Shown one piece after another: positions 26,219 through 35,632 of a DNA stretch of 64,000 nucleotides (position 1 is its first letter; each line of letters starts with the position of its first letter). Origin of the DNA: Paenibacillus_AB hodogayensis (GTDB taxonomy: Bacteria > Bacillota > Bacilli > Paenibacillales > NBRC-103111). Below the pieces are notes generated by a model. It was not told where the DNA came from. It searched no databases and saw only the letters and a program-made list of their open reading frames with translations. The stretch is taken from NCBI RefSeq assembly GCF_039536325.1, contig NZ_BAAAYO010000002.1, positions 372,001-436,000 of the forward strand, in the 5' to 3' direction. Both the position numbers and the translations under genes were made by a program.

Positions 26219-28513
26219 CTATTCCTTTTTCTCAGTCGGTATACCTTTTTCGCCGGGGCCTCCCGGCTGACCGCTGCGGAAATAACCGGGAGTCATGCCG
26301 GTCGATTTTTTGAACATGCGGATAAAAGACAGCGGATGCTCGTAACCGACCTTCAGTGCAATCGTCTGAACCGGCTCGTCGCTTTCCAGCAGAAGCCGCT
26401 TCGCCTCCTGAACGCGCACCCCGGCCAGAAATTCGGCGAACTTCTCGCCAAGCTCCTCCTTGAACAAGCGGCTGAACGTTTTCGGATTCAGTTCAAAGCG
26501 GCTGCTGATGTAATCGAGCGACAAGTCCGGATTGGCGAAATTCGCCTCCAAATACGATTTGATATCACGGATCTGCTGGTGATGCTGATGGCCTTGTCTC
26601 GCTTCGGCCAGCTTGCCCGCCAGCGCGACCAGCACCGTATGGAACTCTTCGCGCGCCTCCTCCAGCAGCTCGAACTGCCGGATCGCGTCCGTCAGCCGGG
26701 AAGCGGCCTGCTCCCTCCAGACAGCCTGCAACTCGGGCGACAATTCCGTCATTTCCCGTTCGAGCTGGAAGTACATATAGTTCAGCAGGTTTACAATATC
26801 GTCCCGCCCCCACACGCCTTCGCGCAGCCCGTCGAAGAAACGGGCCAGCTCCTCCTGCCAACGTTCCTCGTTCAGCCGGAACGACTGCACCGTGGCCCGG
26901 GTCGATTGTAAAATACGGTAAAGCTCGCTTTGCGGCTGGGGCGGAAAATCGGCGGCCGGGATGATCTTGTCGCCGCCCAGCACCGGCTTGTATTTCAGGG
27001 CATTAAACGCTTCCTCGCTGGAATAGACGATCTCGTCGATATGCTCCGCCAGCTTACCGATCCCGAACGTGACGGTGAAGCTCAGATTGCTCCTGACCCA
27101 CTCGCGCATCGTCTCGCACACGTCCTGCACAAGTGCGGCCTTCTCTTGCCAACGTCCGTTCAATAGCAGCAGCGCCGTCAAATGCCGGTTCGAGGTCCAT
27201 TCCGCCCATATCCCGATACTGGCCCCCTTCATCGTTTCGTTCACGACATTGTCGAGGGCGTATTTCAGCAGAAGGCGGTCGGGCTGGCTGTAACGGCCGC
27301 AGAAATCGGCATATTGATCGATTTCGATTACGGTTACGAGCAGCCGCTCCGCGTCGCCGTTCAAGCCGAACAGGCCAAGCTCCCGGTTCCACTCGGCGCT
27401 GCCGATCTTGCGGCTGCCTTCCATCAGCTCCTGGAAAAAATGCTGCCTGCGGTAGATCAGGTCCTCGTCATGCCGGCGCTTGTACTGGTCGGATCGCTCG
27501 ACCAGGTTGTCGATCGCTATGGCAATCTGCTTGAACTCGTCCGTCTCCGCCGATGGCGGGGACGCCCCGGCCCGTACCGCGCTGCTATGAATATGCCGGA
27601 GAATAAGCTCGATCGGCTTATAATTCCGATGCGAGAAATAGACGATGAACAGAATGCCGAGCACGATAGCGCCGCAGCCAAGCAGCACCCATACGTTGGT
27701 CAGCATGGAGGCGACGTCGAACAGCCTCAAGGAAACGAAGCCGCTGCGCAGCTCCCAGCCGGTCAACGACGACTTTACGGTCGAGATCGCCTGATGCCGG
27801 GACGCATTCGGCTCTGCCGCGCTTACGTCGGAGAACTGGTCTTTTTTATCGAAAAAGATACGACCGCCGCCGTCGTACAAATCCATGAACCGCTGGCCGG
27901 TCCCGGTCATGCCGTCGATCGCCTTCTGGACGGCCCGGGCATCGACGTTCACGACCAGAATGCCGGAGCTGCCCTCCAGAACCGGGTAGCGGCGGACGAG
28001 CGATACGACGGGCAGCGAGTTGGGCTGAATGGAATCGTCCCGGAAGTCGCGGATGGCCGTCCAGTTAGTCAGCTTCTTGTCGTTGTACGCCTCGATCGCA
28101 AAGGCGCGGTCGCCGAATTGTCCGATATCGGCCATCATCCGCGTACTGAGCACTTTATGATCGGACACCCGGTACATGTATATGCTGCTGATCAGCCCAT
28201 TCGAAGCCACGAGACTGTTCAGCATATCGGAAGCTTTGGCGTGCGCAACCGGGTTGTAAGAGGCGGTTTCATTAAAAAACTGCTCGATATTGTCGTTGTT
28301 GCGGATTTCCTTCATAATCGTCTCGTGTATGGATTGCAGCGAATAATCGACGGACTGCATCGCCTGCTCCGTGCCGGCCAGATTGGCCTGAATCGCCTGC
28401 TTCTTCACCTGATCGCTCAAGAGAAGCGCGAACAGAAACACGAGCAGCGAGATCAGAATGACGAAGATCGGCAAATACGAGTACAGGAGCTTATGAAACC
28501 AGTATTTTTTCAC
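26219..28513 (-). CDS. Membrane-anchored AraC-type regulator with extracellular sensor
   Basis: A 764-residue one-component regulator. TM1 (about residues 8-38, LPIFVILISLLVFLFALLL), a large extracellular dCache-like region (about 40-270), TM2 (about 274-292, GCGAIVLGILFIVYF), a cytoplasmic linker with a degenerate GGDEF-like fold, and two AraC HTHs (about 640-755; DYISSRFELNPKTFSRLFKEE and SFIRMFKKSTGMTPGYF). The start is GTG 28513, eight bases after GGGAG. This type sits beside lplABC-type operons in Paenibacillus and probably senses the sugar directly or through the binding protein, then activates the transporter and glycosidase genes. Confidence 0.9.
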   Translation of the reverse strand: MKKYWFHKLLYSYLPIFVILISLLVFLFALLLSDQVKKQAIQANLAGTEQAMQSVDYSLQSIHETIMKEIRNNDNIEQFFNETASYNPVAHAKASDMLNSLVASNGLISSIYMYRVSDHKVLSTRMMADIGQFGDRAFAIEAYNDKKLTNWTAIRDFRDDSIQPNSLPVVSLVRRYPVLEGSSGILVVNVDARAVQKAIDGMTGTGQRFMDLYDGGGRIFFDKKDQFSDVSAAEPNASRHQAISTVKSSLTGWELRSGFVSLRLFDVASMLTNVWVLLGCGAIVLGILFIVYFSHRNYKPIELILRHIHSSAVRAGASPPSAETDEFKQIAIAIDNLVERSDQYKRRHDEDLIYRRQHFFQELMEGSRKIGSAEWNRELGLFGLNGDAERLLVTVIEIDQYADFCGRYSQPDRLLLKYALDNVVNETMKGASIGIWAEWTSNRHLTALLLLNGRWQEKAALVQDVCETMREWVRSNLSFTVTFGIGKLAEHIDEIVYSSEEAFNALKYKPVLGGDKIIPAADFPPQPQSELYRILQSTRATVQSFRLNEERWQEELARFFDGLREGVWGRDDIVNLLNYMYFQLEREMTELSPELQAVWREQAASRLTDAIRQFELLEEAREEFHTVLVALAGKLAEARQGHQHHQQIRDIKSYLEANFANPDLSLDYISSRFELNPKTFSRLFKEELGEKFAEFLAGVRVQEAKRLLLESDEPVQTIALKVGYEHPLSFIRMFKKSTGMTPGYFRSGQPGGPGEKGIPTEKKE

Positions 28514-28613
28514 GTCAGTTACTCCCATCCAGGAACAATCTCTCAGTTGCAACAATTTTGCTTAATATAGTTCTATAGATGGGAAACCATTTCCTTCCTG
28601 CTGCAAAAAAGTG

Positions 28614-28638
28614 AAAAAAGCTGCCCGCGTTGGGCAGC
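28614..28638 (-). terminator. Terminator behind the PBP gene
   Basis: On the minus strand GCTGCCC, loop, GGGCAGC followed by TTTTTTC: a compact intrinsic terminator directly behind the stop at 28642. Confidence 0.9.
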
Positions 28639-28641
28639 CGT

Positions 28642-30699
28642 CTAACCTTGCTTTCTGTTGTTCGGTATCGCCTGCGGACCGGACGCCTGTTGAAAAATAC
28701 GCTTGACCTTAGACGTCACGTACCCGCTTCCTCCCCGTCCCTTTACATCTTCCACCATCATCGACAACAGCAGCGTCGGGTCCGCCGAGTCGAATCCGAC
28801 GAACCAGCCGTTCTCCTGTCCTTTCGCGTCCTTGCTTTGCTTCAATTCCGCCGTTCCCGTTTTGCCGGCTATCGACTTGCCCGGGATATAAGCGCCATAG
28901 CCGGGGCCGCCGGAACGGCTGACCGCAACGACGAGATCGTCGAGCAGGAGCGAAGCTGTCCCCGGCGTCATCGCCTGCCGCTTCCAGACTCCGCCGGGCG
29001 CGTCTTCTGCAGTCAGCGCGGGATACACGATATCGCCGTCGTTGACGAGAGCGGAGAAGATGAGCGCGGCATGCAGCGAAGTCATGATGACCTCCCCTTG
29101 CCCGTACCCGGTGTCCGCCAGTTGAATATCGTTCCGGATGCCTCCCTGGTTCGCCAATTGGGAGGTCCGGAACGGATAAGGGAGCGGCAGCGGCTCGCCT
29201 ACTCCGAACTTGCCCGCCGCATCGGCGAAAGCCTTGGCGCCGATCCGCAGCGCCGTCTGGGCGAAGTAAATGTTGTCCGAATACACAAGCGCATCCGTCA
29301 AGCGGACCGGGCTGATCCCGTTCACGCGCGTCACGTAGTAGGAGCCCCAGGACTTGTCCGGCGTCCAGGATAGTCCTGCGATCTCCCGGGGCTCGGCGGG
29401 ATCGAGCGTCTTGCCGTCCAAGCCGATTGCGGCCGTGACGAGCTTGAACGCGGAGCCTGGCGAGTAGCCCTTGGTGAAGCGATTCAGAAAAGGTGTCTGC
29501 GGATCATTGTTCCACTGGTCGTAGAGCTCCCGCGTGATGCCGCGCACGAATGCGTTCGGGTCATAGGACGGACTGCTGACCAGCGCGAGAATGTCGCCGG
29601 CCACGGGCTGTATGGCGGCCGCCGAACCGGCGTCCTTGCCGAACTGGGCGTAGACGGTCTTCTGCAGCTCCGCGTCGATCGTCAATCGGACCGTCTGGCC
29701 GGGCGACGCCTCCGTGCGGGCAATGACCGCCTTCTCCTTGCCTTCCGCGCTCACGATCGCGATGCGGGCTCCTGCCGTTCCCCGAAGCCGTTCTTCGAAC
29801 AACTGCTCCAGGCCGCTTTGACCGATCCAGTCACCCATTTCGTAGCCCTTGGTCTTGAGTCGCTCCAACTGCTCCGCGTTAATCTCGCCGATATATCCGG
29901 TCAGATGGGCCGCAGCTTCGGCATACGGGTAGACGCGAACGTTTTTTTTCTGAAAATCCGTACCGGGAATTTGGAGATACAGGCTTGCGTCTTCCTCCGG
30001 CACGAACGCAATCGGGACGAACAGCTCCGGCTTGACCCAGGAGGCGCTAAGCTTGTTGTCGATGTCCGTCTTGCTTATCTTCAGCATGCTGGCGAGCTTC
30101 GTCTTGGACTGCTCGGCGTCTTCGCCCAGCTTGCCCGGTATGATCCCGATCTGGATGCCTGTCCCGTTGACGGCAAGGCCCAGGCCGTTGCGGTCCAAGA
30201 TTTCGCCGCGCGCCCCCCGGGTCGTCTGCACCCGTACCTTATCGCCGAGAGACATGTTAGGGAACAGAAGCGATGGCTCCCATTGCACCTTCCACGCATT
30301 TCGCTTGCCCTCCTTGACGCGGAGCAGCTTCACTTGGTGGTCGAACCGGACAGGACCGGCCACCGTCTCCAACTCGGCATGGTAGCCGAATGCGGCTTCG
30401 CCCTCGCTGCCGGCCGTATCCGCCTGTCCGGTGGCAGCCGCCGTGACGGCGAGCCGCTCAGCACCGATACCTCCGTATATATTCCGGTACCGTTCGGCAA
30501 AATCTTCCTTGGAAATTCCGGCCTGCGCTTCCGGGGTCAACCGGTCGTACATGCCGGCATAGTCTAACTGCTGCCAATCGGACAAATAGGCGCGAAACGC
30601 CTCTACGGGCGGTTCTTCCGCTTGATCGCATGCCCCCAGCGCCGCCGTCGACAGCAGGAGCAGCAGGAGGACGGGCACATGCCATAGCCATTTGTTCAA
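28642..30699 (-). CDS. Lipoprotein class B penicillin-binding protein with MecA-like N-terminal domain
   Basis: A 685-residue D,D-transpeptidase that cross-links peptidoglycan outside the membrane. Signal with lipobox AALGAC; an NTF2-like MecA N-domain (about 30-145, FRAYLSDWQQLDYAGMYD); dimerisation domain (about 165-330, RGARGEILDRNG); transpeptidase domain with active-site SAFK (about 414), SDN (about 472) and KTGTAE (about 611). This is the PBP3/PbpC/PBP2a-like architecture, whose members often bind beta-lactams poorly; resistance is not shown here. TTG 30699 has GAAGGGG eight bases upstream and gives a clean lipoprotein signal; ATG 30720 is an alternative. Confidence 0.92.
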   Translation of the reverse strand: MNKWLWHVPVLLLLLLSTAALGACDQAEEPPVEAFRAYLSDWQQLDYAGMYDRLTPEAQAGISKEDFAERYRNIYGGIGAERLAVTAAATGQADTAGSEGEAAFGYHAELETVAGPVRFDHQVKLLRVKEGKRNAWKVQWEPSLLFPNMSLGDKVRVQTTRGARGEILDRNGLGLAVNGTGIQIGIIPGKLGEDAEQSKTKLASMLKISKTDIDNKLSASWVKPELFVPIAFVPEEDASLYLQIPGTDFQKKNVRVYPYAEAAAHLTGYIGEINAEQLERLKTKGYEMGDWIGQSGLEQLFEERLRGTAGARIAIVSAEGKEKAVIARTEASPGQTVRLTIDAELQKTVYAQFGKDAGSAAAIQPVAGDILALVSSPSYDPNAFVRGITRELYDQWNNDPQTPFLNRFTKGYSPGSAFKLVTAAIGLDGKTLDPAEPREIAGLSWTPDKSWGSYYVTRVNGISPVRLTDALVYSDNIYFAQTALRIGAKAFADAAGKFGVGEPLPLPYPFRTSQLANQGGIRNDIQLADTGYGQGEVIMTSLHAALIFSALVNDGDIVYPALTAEDAPGGVWKRQAMTPGTASLLLDDLVVAVSRSGGPGYGAYIPGKSIAGKTGTAELKQSKDAKGQENGWFVGFDSADPTLLLSMMVEDVKGRGGSGYVTSKVKRIFQQASGPQAIPNNRKQG

Positions 30700-30863
30700 T
30701 GTTCGCACCCCTTCGCGCATGATCTGCCCGTTTATCATAGAGTAGGACAGAAGCCCGTTCAATAAGCGGAGCCTCACATCTTCCTCACGAAGGAGTAACA
30801 AGGCAATAAACGGCATGGCCCAAAAAAGCCCGGGCTGCATCGGCAGCGCCGGACTCCGGAGTC

Positions 30864-32834
30864 CTATCCATTCCGGGAAGCAAACTGCTTCGCCTTGTTC
30901 ACATATTTAACGACTGCCAGCACGAAGGTGGCATGCGACCACGTAAGCGGCGCTACTGAAAGGGGGCTGCCGTCAAACGGATCGAGCTGCTCGGACAGCA
31001 AGCCCGTCTCCAGCGCATGGCGCGTTACCCACTCCAGCGTTTTGCGCGGGGCCGCCAGATCGTCCATCGAGCGGGCGCATTCGATTTCCCATTCCGCCAT
31101 CCAAAGCGTGCAGATAATCCACGGATTGCCGGGAATCCGCTCCGTATCAAGCGACCGCTGGAAATAATAGTCGTTGCGATAGCGGGCGATCCCGCCCACG
31201 TCGGTGCGGACGGTCAGCCGTTCCCTCAAGCCGCGCATCGTGCTGGCGACGCGCGGATCGTCGGCGGGCAGTACGCCAAACTCGAATATGCCGTAGATGC
31301 TGCTCTCTGGCGTCATATCCTTGACCCAGGAGCCGTCCTGACGGACGAGTCCCCGCGCGAACATGCCGCTCTCCTCGTCCCACAGGTGCTGCAATATGCC
31401 TGCCTTGACACTGTCGGCTACGTCTTTGTACCGCTCGCTGCGATCCCGGTCCCCGAACAATTCGCAGAAGTCGGCGGCCGCCCGCAATCCCCCGTACACC
31501 GCGGAGGCGGTAAACGTATAGATGCCGTACCGCTCCTCCCACAGGTCGTAACTCGGCTTCGGCAGCTGCAGCTGCGGGTCGATGTAATCGCGCATAAATT
31601 TCCCGGCCCGGCGGATGAGACTGCCATAGAGCGATTGGCACAGCTCGATATTGCCGGACTGCTGATACATGTGCCAGAGCGAGAACAGGACGAGCGCCGT
31701 CTCGTCCTCCTGAATCGGCAGCTGCGGCTCTCCGTCCGCTATGAACGGATGCCAGCTCGAACCGACCGTTCCGTCCGGATTGTACTTGTGATGCAGGTAG
31801 CCTTCTGGCGAGATCGCCTCGGCGCAGAACAGATAGAACGGCACGACGGTTTCATGATAGCCCGCCATGGACATCGCATAGGCGATCAGCGCGCCGTCTC
31901 GCGGCCACATGTAGCTGTAATGATCGCGGTTGTAGTTCATAATGTCGGTGTCGTTGGCGGCGATAATCGCCCCGCGCGCGTCGGTCTGGGTCCGGACGAT
32001 CAGCAGGCTTTGCTTGAACATGGCGACGACGGGGTCCGGCAGATCCGCGTAATCCCGCTCGACCTTGTTCGACCACCGCTGCCAATAAATCTGTACCCGG
32101 TCGAGCAGCTTGCCCGGCTCATTGTCCCGCACGTACCGGTCCAGCCGGTTCGCCTCCTCGAGCGTATCGCCGACGGACAGCCAGTAGTGGCACGTTTCCG
32201 AGCCGTTAGCCGGCAGCCGCAGACGCAAGCCGATCGTGCTATCCACCGAACCCTGAGCGATGGAGTTGCCCATCAGATGGCCGTCCTCGGCATCCCGCCA
32301 CGTCCCTTCGGCGAGGTGGAACCGCTTGACCCCCATCGCGTACTGGTCGATGCCGTTTCCTCCCGCGCTGCCGTTAACCATGAAATAGCGGTTTTTTTTG
32401 TAATGAAACACGGTCCGGTTGTGCGGATAGAATGCTGCGGTGTCCCCGACCTCGGTTTCATTGATGGAGAAGTCCTGCGTAAAGAACAGCCGGACGTTCC
32501 TGTCCCGTCCGCTCCGGTCGACGACGCGGATTCGTTTCAAGTAAATGTTGTCCCGCTGATGAACGCCGTCGTTAATCTCAAGCCGCAGCCCCAACCCGTC
32601 ATGCTCGGCCGTCACCCGCGTAACGAGAGAATCCGGCACATAGCCGGACGTCCAGCGCCAGCCGTCGTCGTTCAGCCAGCGGAATTCGCCGTCCGCCCAC
32701 AGGCCGATCCGGCACGGATAACCGCCGACATGGTTCAACTGGCCGACGAAAGGATAGTACAAATCGCGAATGCGCGTAAACCGATCGAGATTGATGAGCA
32801 TCGTGCCGTTGCCGATAGCGTAATGGCGGGGCAT
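30864..32834 (-). CDS. Glycoside hydrolase family 15 (glucoamylase/trehalase-like)
   Basis: A 656-residue inverting alpha-glucosidase without signal peptide, so cytoplasmic. N-terminal beta-sandwich (about 1-260, YPFVGQLNHVGG...), then an alpha/alpha barrel with MNYNRDHYSYMWPRDGA, catalytic acid in YDLWEERYG (Glu near 434) and base in LLSEQLDPFDG (Glu near 614), and PLTWSHATFV. Catalytic residues are present. It is the last gene of the five-gene glucan cluster and could trim or degrade the polymer made by the GH57-GT4 protein. Confidence 0.93.
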   Translation of the reverse strand: MPRHYAIGNGTMLINLDRFTRIRDLYYPFVGQLNHVGGYPCRIGLWADGEFRWLNDDGWRWTSGYVPDSLVTRVTAEHDGLGLRLEINDGVHQRDNIYLKRIRVVDRSGRDRNVRLFFTQDFSINETEVGDTAAFYPHNRTVFHYKKNRYFMVNGSAGGNGIDQYAMGVKRFHLAEGTWRDAEDGHLMGNSIAQGSVDSTIGLRLRLPANGSETCHYWLSVGDTLEEANRLDRYVRDNEPGKLLDRVQIYWQRWSNKVERDYADLPDPVVAMFKQSLLIVRTQTDARGAIIAANDTDIMNYNRDHYSYMWPRDGALIAYAMSMAGYHETVVPFYLFCAEAISPEGYLHHKYNPDGTVGSSWHPFIADGEPQLPIQEDETALVLFSLWHMYQQSGNIELCQSLYGSLIRRAGKFMRDYIDPQLQLPKPSYDLWEERYGIYTFTASAVYGGLRAAADFCELFGDRDRSERYKDVADSVKAGILQHLWDEESGMFARGLVRQDGSWVKDMTPESSIYGIFEFGVLPADDPRVASTMRGLRERLTVRTDVGGIARYRNDYYFQRSLDTERIPGNPWIICTLWMAEWEIECARSMDDLAAPRKTLEWVTRHALETGLLSEQLDPFDGSPLSVAPLTWSHATFVLAVVKYVNKAKQFASRNG

Positions 32835-32866
32835 CGTTAGGGGTCACCCTTTCCTGTTGCCTGTTC

Positions 32867-33112
32867 TTAGGAGATATCGGCCGCGCCCGCCAAGGGGCGC
32901 CCGGAGGAGGGCGCCGCCCGAGCGGCGCAAACGTTCGTCATCCGGACGAAGCAATCGTATTTGTCCGATGACGCCGCCAGCTTGGCGTATTCCTCGCGCG
33001 ACACCGGGTAGACGCGAATTTCCCCGGTCATGAAATGAGCGATCATGCACGAGCGCTCTAGATCGTATTCGACGTAGCCGATTTGTTTGGACTCGATCGG
33101 GATTACGTTCAT
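32867..33112 (-). CDS. KTSC-domain small protein
   Basis: An 81-residue protein. Residues 5-60 (IESKQIGYVEYDLERSCM..., VYPVSREEYAKLAASSDKY) match the KTSC fold, found alone or fused to lysyl-tRNA synthetase-like proteins. The tail is Ala/Gly-rich and unlike the domain. ATG 33112 has GGGGAGG ten bases upstream. Position inside the glucan operon, 32 bp before GH15, is the only clue to a role; none is known to me. Confidence 0.75.
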   Translation of the reverse strand: MNVIPIESKQIGYVEYDLERSCMIAHFMTGEIRVYPVSREEYAKLAASSDKYDCFVRMTNVCAARAAPSSGRPLAGAADIS

Positions 33113-33165
33113 TCGCCGCATTCCTCCCCTTTGCGATAAAACGGTGCACGTTCCATTCGGACGGC

Positions 33166-35574
33166 TCATTGGAAATGGCGGATCAATTGCTGACGATACC
33201 GTTCGGCAAGCTCCAGCGCCGCCTCCTTCCGTTCGCCATGGGCAATCACGGTAAATCGCGGCTCTCCGGTATCGGGCAGCAGCAGCACCCAGCCGGCTTC
33301 GTCGTACACCTTGACACCGTCCAGCAGATCGGCCCGGCGGTGCTTGACATGTTCCGTCAGCAGCCGCATCAGCTTGCCCTTCTCGTCCCAGGGCACCTCG
33401 ACAAACGTGCTGTGGAGCGAGAAAGCCGGCATAAACCGCAGCAGCCCAGTCACGGTCAGCTCATTCTCGATCAGGTTGCGGGCAAGCAGCCCGATGCCGA
33501 ACAAGGCATCGTGCACCGGGTGGAACGGATGGGCCGTCGACGCTTCCAGCACGGCGCGCGCGCTGCGCTTCGTTCGCACGACGGTATGGCCCAGCGCTTC
33601 CGCAGCCGAATCGAGGAAGCTAGGCGCGCTTAGCGGCACACCCGTCGTACGGCCGCGCAGACACTGAAAGTAGGAGACGTATAGAAGCACGTCGATCCGC
33701 TCCTGCGGAACGGGCGCGCCGGTCTCGTCGAACAGGCGAAGCGTCTCGCCGCTCGGACCGAACCGAACGCCGAAGTCGGCCCGCTGCTCGGCGACGGCGG
33801 TCTCCAGACTGCTGTCGGGAAGCGCCGGATCGAGGGGAATGACGGTCCAGCGGAACGCCTCGGCCATAAAGCCCAGCAGCCGGCGCAGCACCGGGTCCTC
33901 CGTCGCGACGACAAGGCGAAGCGGCCTGCGTCCCTTGTAGCCTAGCTCGGCGATCAGCTTGCTGCCGTAGGAAGAGACGATGCCTTTGACCGATCGCGCC
34001 TCGACGATGCCGCTGGCCTCGATCCGGCCGTAATCCTCCAGAGCGAACGCGTTATCCACCTTTCGCTCGGCGCTTTTGCCGATCGGCAGGCCGGAGGCAT
34101 CCATGCATTCCAGCCGGCACACGGTCCGCCCCCCCGACTGGTAGCATTGCACATGAATGCCTCCGTCGACGTCGGCCATGGCGCTGACCCCGAACCTCGC
34201 CACCGCGGAAGAGCTTTCCCCCGCGTCGGTGACGTTCACGCCCACCGCCTGCAGAGCGGGTCCGATCACCGAGCGGATCAGCCGGGCGAAGCCGTGCCCG
34301 GAGGAGCTGACGGCGAGCCGCTTGCCCTTGGCCAGACTCGCGCCGTACGCCCCGGCGAAGCGGGCGGCGAATTCCGGCGTCAACTCCTCGTTGGCGCAGC
34401 CGGAAACCGTCCCCTCGGCGAACAGCGGCTTGGCCGCGCTCTCGCCCCAGATGACGGAGGCGTTCACCGTCGCGTACTCGCGCAGCCGTTTGTGCGGCCA
34501 TATTTTCACCCGGGGCAGTACATGCGTCTTCGGCCCGATCGTGCAGTGGCAGCCGACGACCGCCTCGTCGGAAATAACCGACTCCGGATAGCTGCGAATC
34601 CGGCTGCACAGCGTAGCCCCGGCAATTTCATTGTTTTCCCCGATCCGGTTGCCGTCCCACATAATCGTCCGGCTCAGCTCGCTCCCCCTCGCCACGCGGT
34701 TGCCCGCGCCGATCACGCAGTACGGTCCGATATGCGCCGTCTCCTCGATGACCGTATCCTCTCCGATATAGGCAGGCCCCTGCCAATCGCGGCTTCCGGA
34801 CGGCAGCGTTACATTGCGTCCGACGTATATACCCGGCATCCGCTCCTCGCCGCGTATCGTCGCCTCCACCCGACTGTCCAGCATATCGAACTGGGCTTGC
34901 CGGTACTGCTCCATATTGCCGATATCCGACCAATATCCTTCGCTGACGTATCCGTACAGCGGCTGTCCGCGCTTCATCATCAGCGGAAACAGATCGTTGC
35001 TGAAATCCTGCTCTTTGCCTTCCTCGATCCCTTGCAGCGCCTCCGGCTCCAGCACATAGATGCCGGTATTTACCGTATCGCTGAACACCTCGCTCCAGTC
35101 CGGCTTCTCCAGAAAGCGGACGATTCGTCCCGCCTCGTCGGTCATGACGACGCCGTATTCGAGCGGACGCTCGACGCGCGTCAGCACGACGGTCGCCAGC
35201 GCCTCCCGGCGTACATGGCTCTCGACGATCCGACTCAGGTCGAAATCGGTCAGGGCGTCCCCGCTGATGACAAGAAAGCGTTCGTCCAGAAAAGCGGCGG
35301 CATTCTTCACGCTGCCCGCCGTTCCGAGCGGCGATTCCTCCTCGAAATAGTGCAGCTCGACGCCGAAGTCGCTCCCGTCTCCGAAATAGTTGCGGATCAC
35401 CTCCGGCATATACTGCATCGTGACGCCGATTTGCGTAATGCCGTGCTTGCGGAGCAGATCGATGATATATTCCATGCACGGACGGTTCAACAGCGGAACC
35501 ATCGGTTTCGGAATGTGGCAAGTTAGCGGGCGCAGCCGCGTTCCTTTACCGCCTGCCATGATGATAGCCTTCAA
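33166..35574 (-). CDS. Sugar-phosphate nucleotidyltransferase fused to degenerate phosphohexomutase
   Basis: An 802-residue fusion. Residues 1-235 are a nucleotidyltransferase (signature AGGKGTRLRPLT; KPMVPLLNRP; LGTAGSVKN; VISGDALTDFDLS; metal/sugar residues NTGIYVLEPEAL). Residues about 250-370 form a left-handed beta-helix (CVIGAGN, GCHCTIGPK). Residues about 380-800 align with phosphomannomutase/phosphoglucomutase, but the catalytic TASHNP loop reads QCYQSG and the metal loop DGDGDR reads GPSGET, so mutase chemistry is unlikely. Likely makes an NDP-sugar for the adjacent GT4. Start TTG 35574 after GGGGGG. Confidence 0.88.
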   Translation of the reverse strand: MKAIIMAGGKGTRLRPLTCHIPKPMVPLLNRPCMEYIIDLLRKHGITQIGVTMQYMPEVIRNYFGDGSDFGVELHYFEEESPLGTAGSVKNAAAFLDERFLVISGDALTDFDLSRIVESHVRREALATVVLTRVERPLEYGVVMTDEAGRIVRFLEKPDWSEVFSDTVNTGIYVLEPEALQGIEEGKEQDFSNDLFPLMMKRGQPLYGYVSEGYWSDIGNMEQYRQAQFDMLDSRVEATIRGEERMPGIYVGRNVTLPSGSRDWQGPAYIGEDTVIEETAHIGPYCVIGAGNRVARGSELSRTIMWDGNRIGENNEIAGATLCSRIRSYPESVISDEAVVGCHCTIGPKTHVLPRVKIWPHKRLREYATVNASVIWGESAAKPLFAEGTVSGCANEELTPEFAARFAGAYGASLAKGKRLAVSSSGHGFARLIRSVIGPALQAVGVNVTDAGESSSAVARFGVSAMADVDGGIHVQCYQSGGRTVCRLECMDASGLPIGKSAERKVDNAFALEDYGRIEASGIVEARSVKGIVSSYGSKLIAELGYKGRRPLRLVVATEDPVLRRLLGFMAEAFRWTVIPLDPALPDSSLETAVAEQRADFGVRFGPSGETLRLFDETGAPVPQERIDVLLYVSYFQCLRGRTTGVPLSAPSFLDSAAEALGHTVVRTKRSARAVLEASTAHPFHPVHDALFGIGLLARNLIENELTVTGLLRFMPAFSLHSTFVEVPWDEKGKLMRLLTEHVKHRRADLLDGVKVYDEAGWVLLLPDTGEPRFTVIAHGERKEAALELAERYRQQLIRHFQ

Positions 35575-35632
35575 ACGTTTCCCCCCTGTTTTCGCTTAAA
35601 ATAGCTTTGGTATTCCTTTATATCGTATTCCT

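Noticed and set aside
31017..32840. 607-codon open frame on the plus strand
   Set aside because: Antisense to the GH15 gene, whose motifs are complete; the translation is low complexity and Arg/Val-rich.
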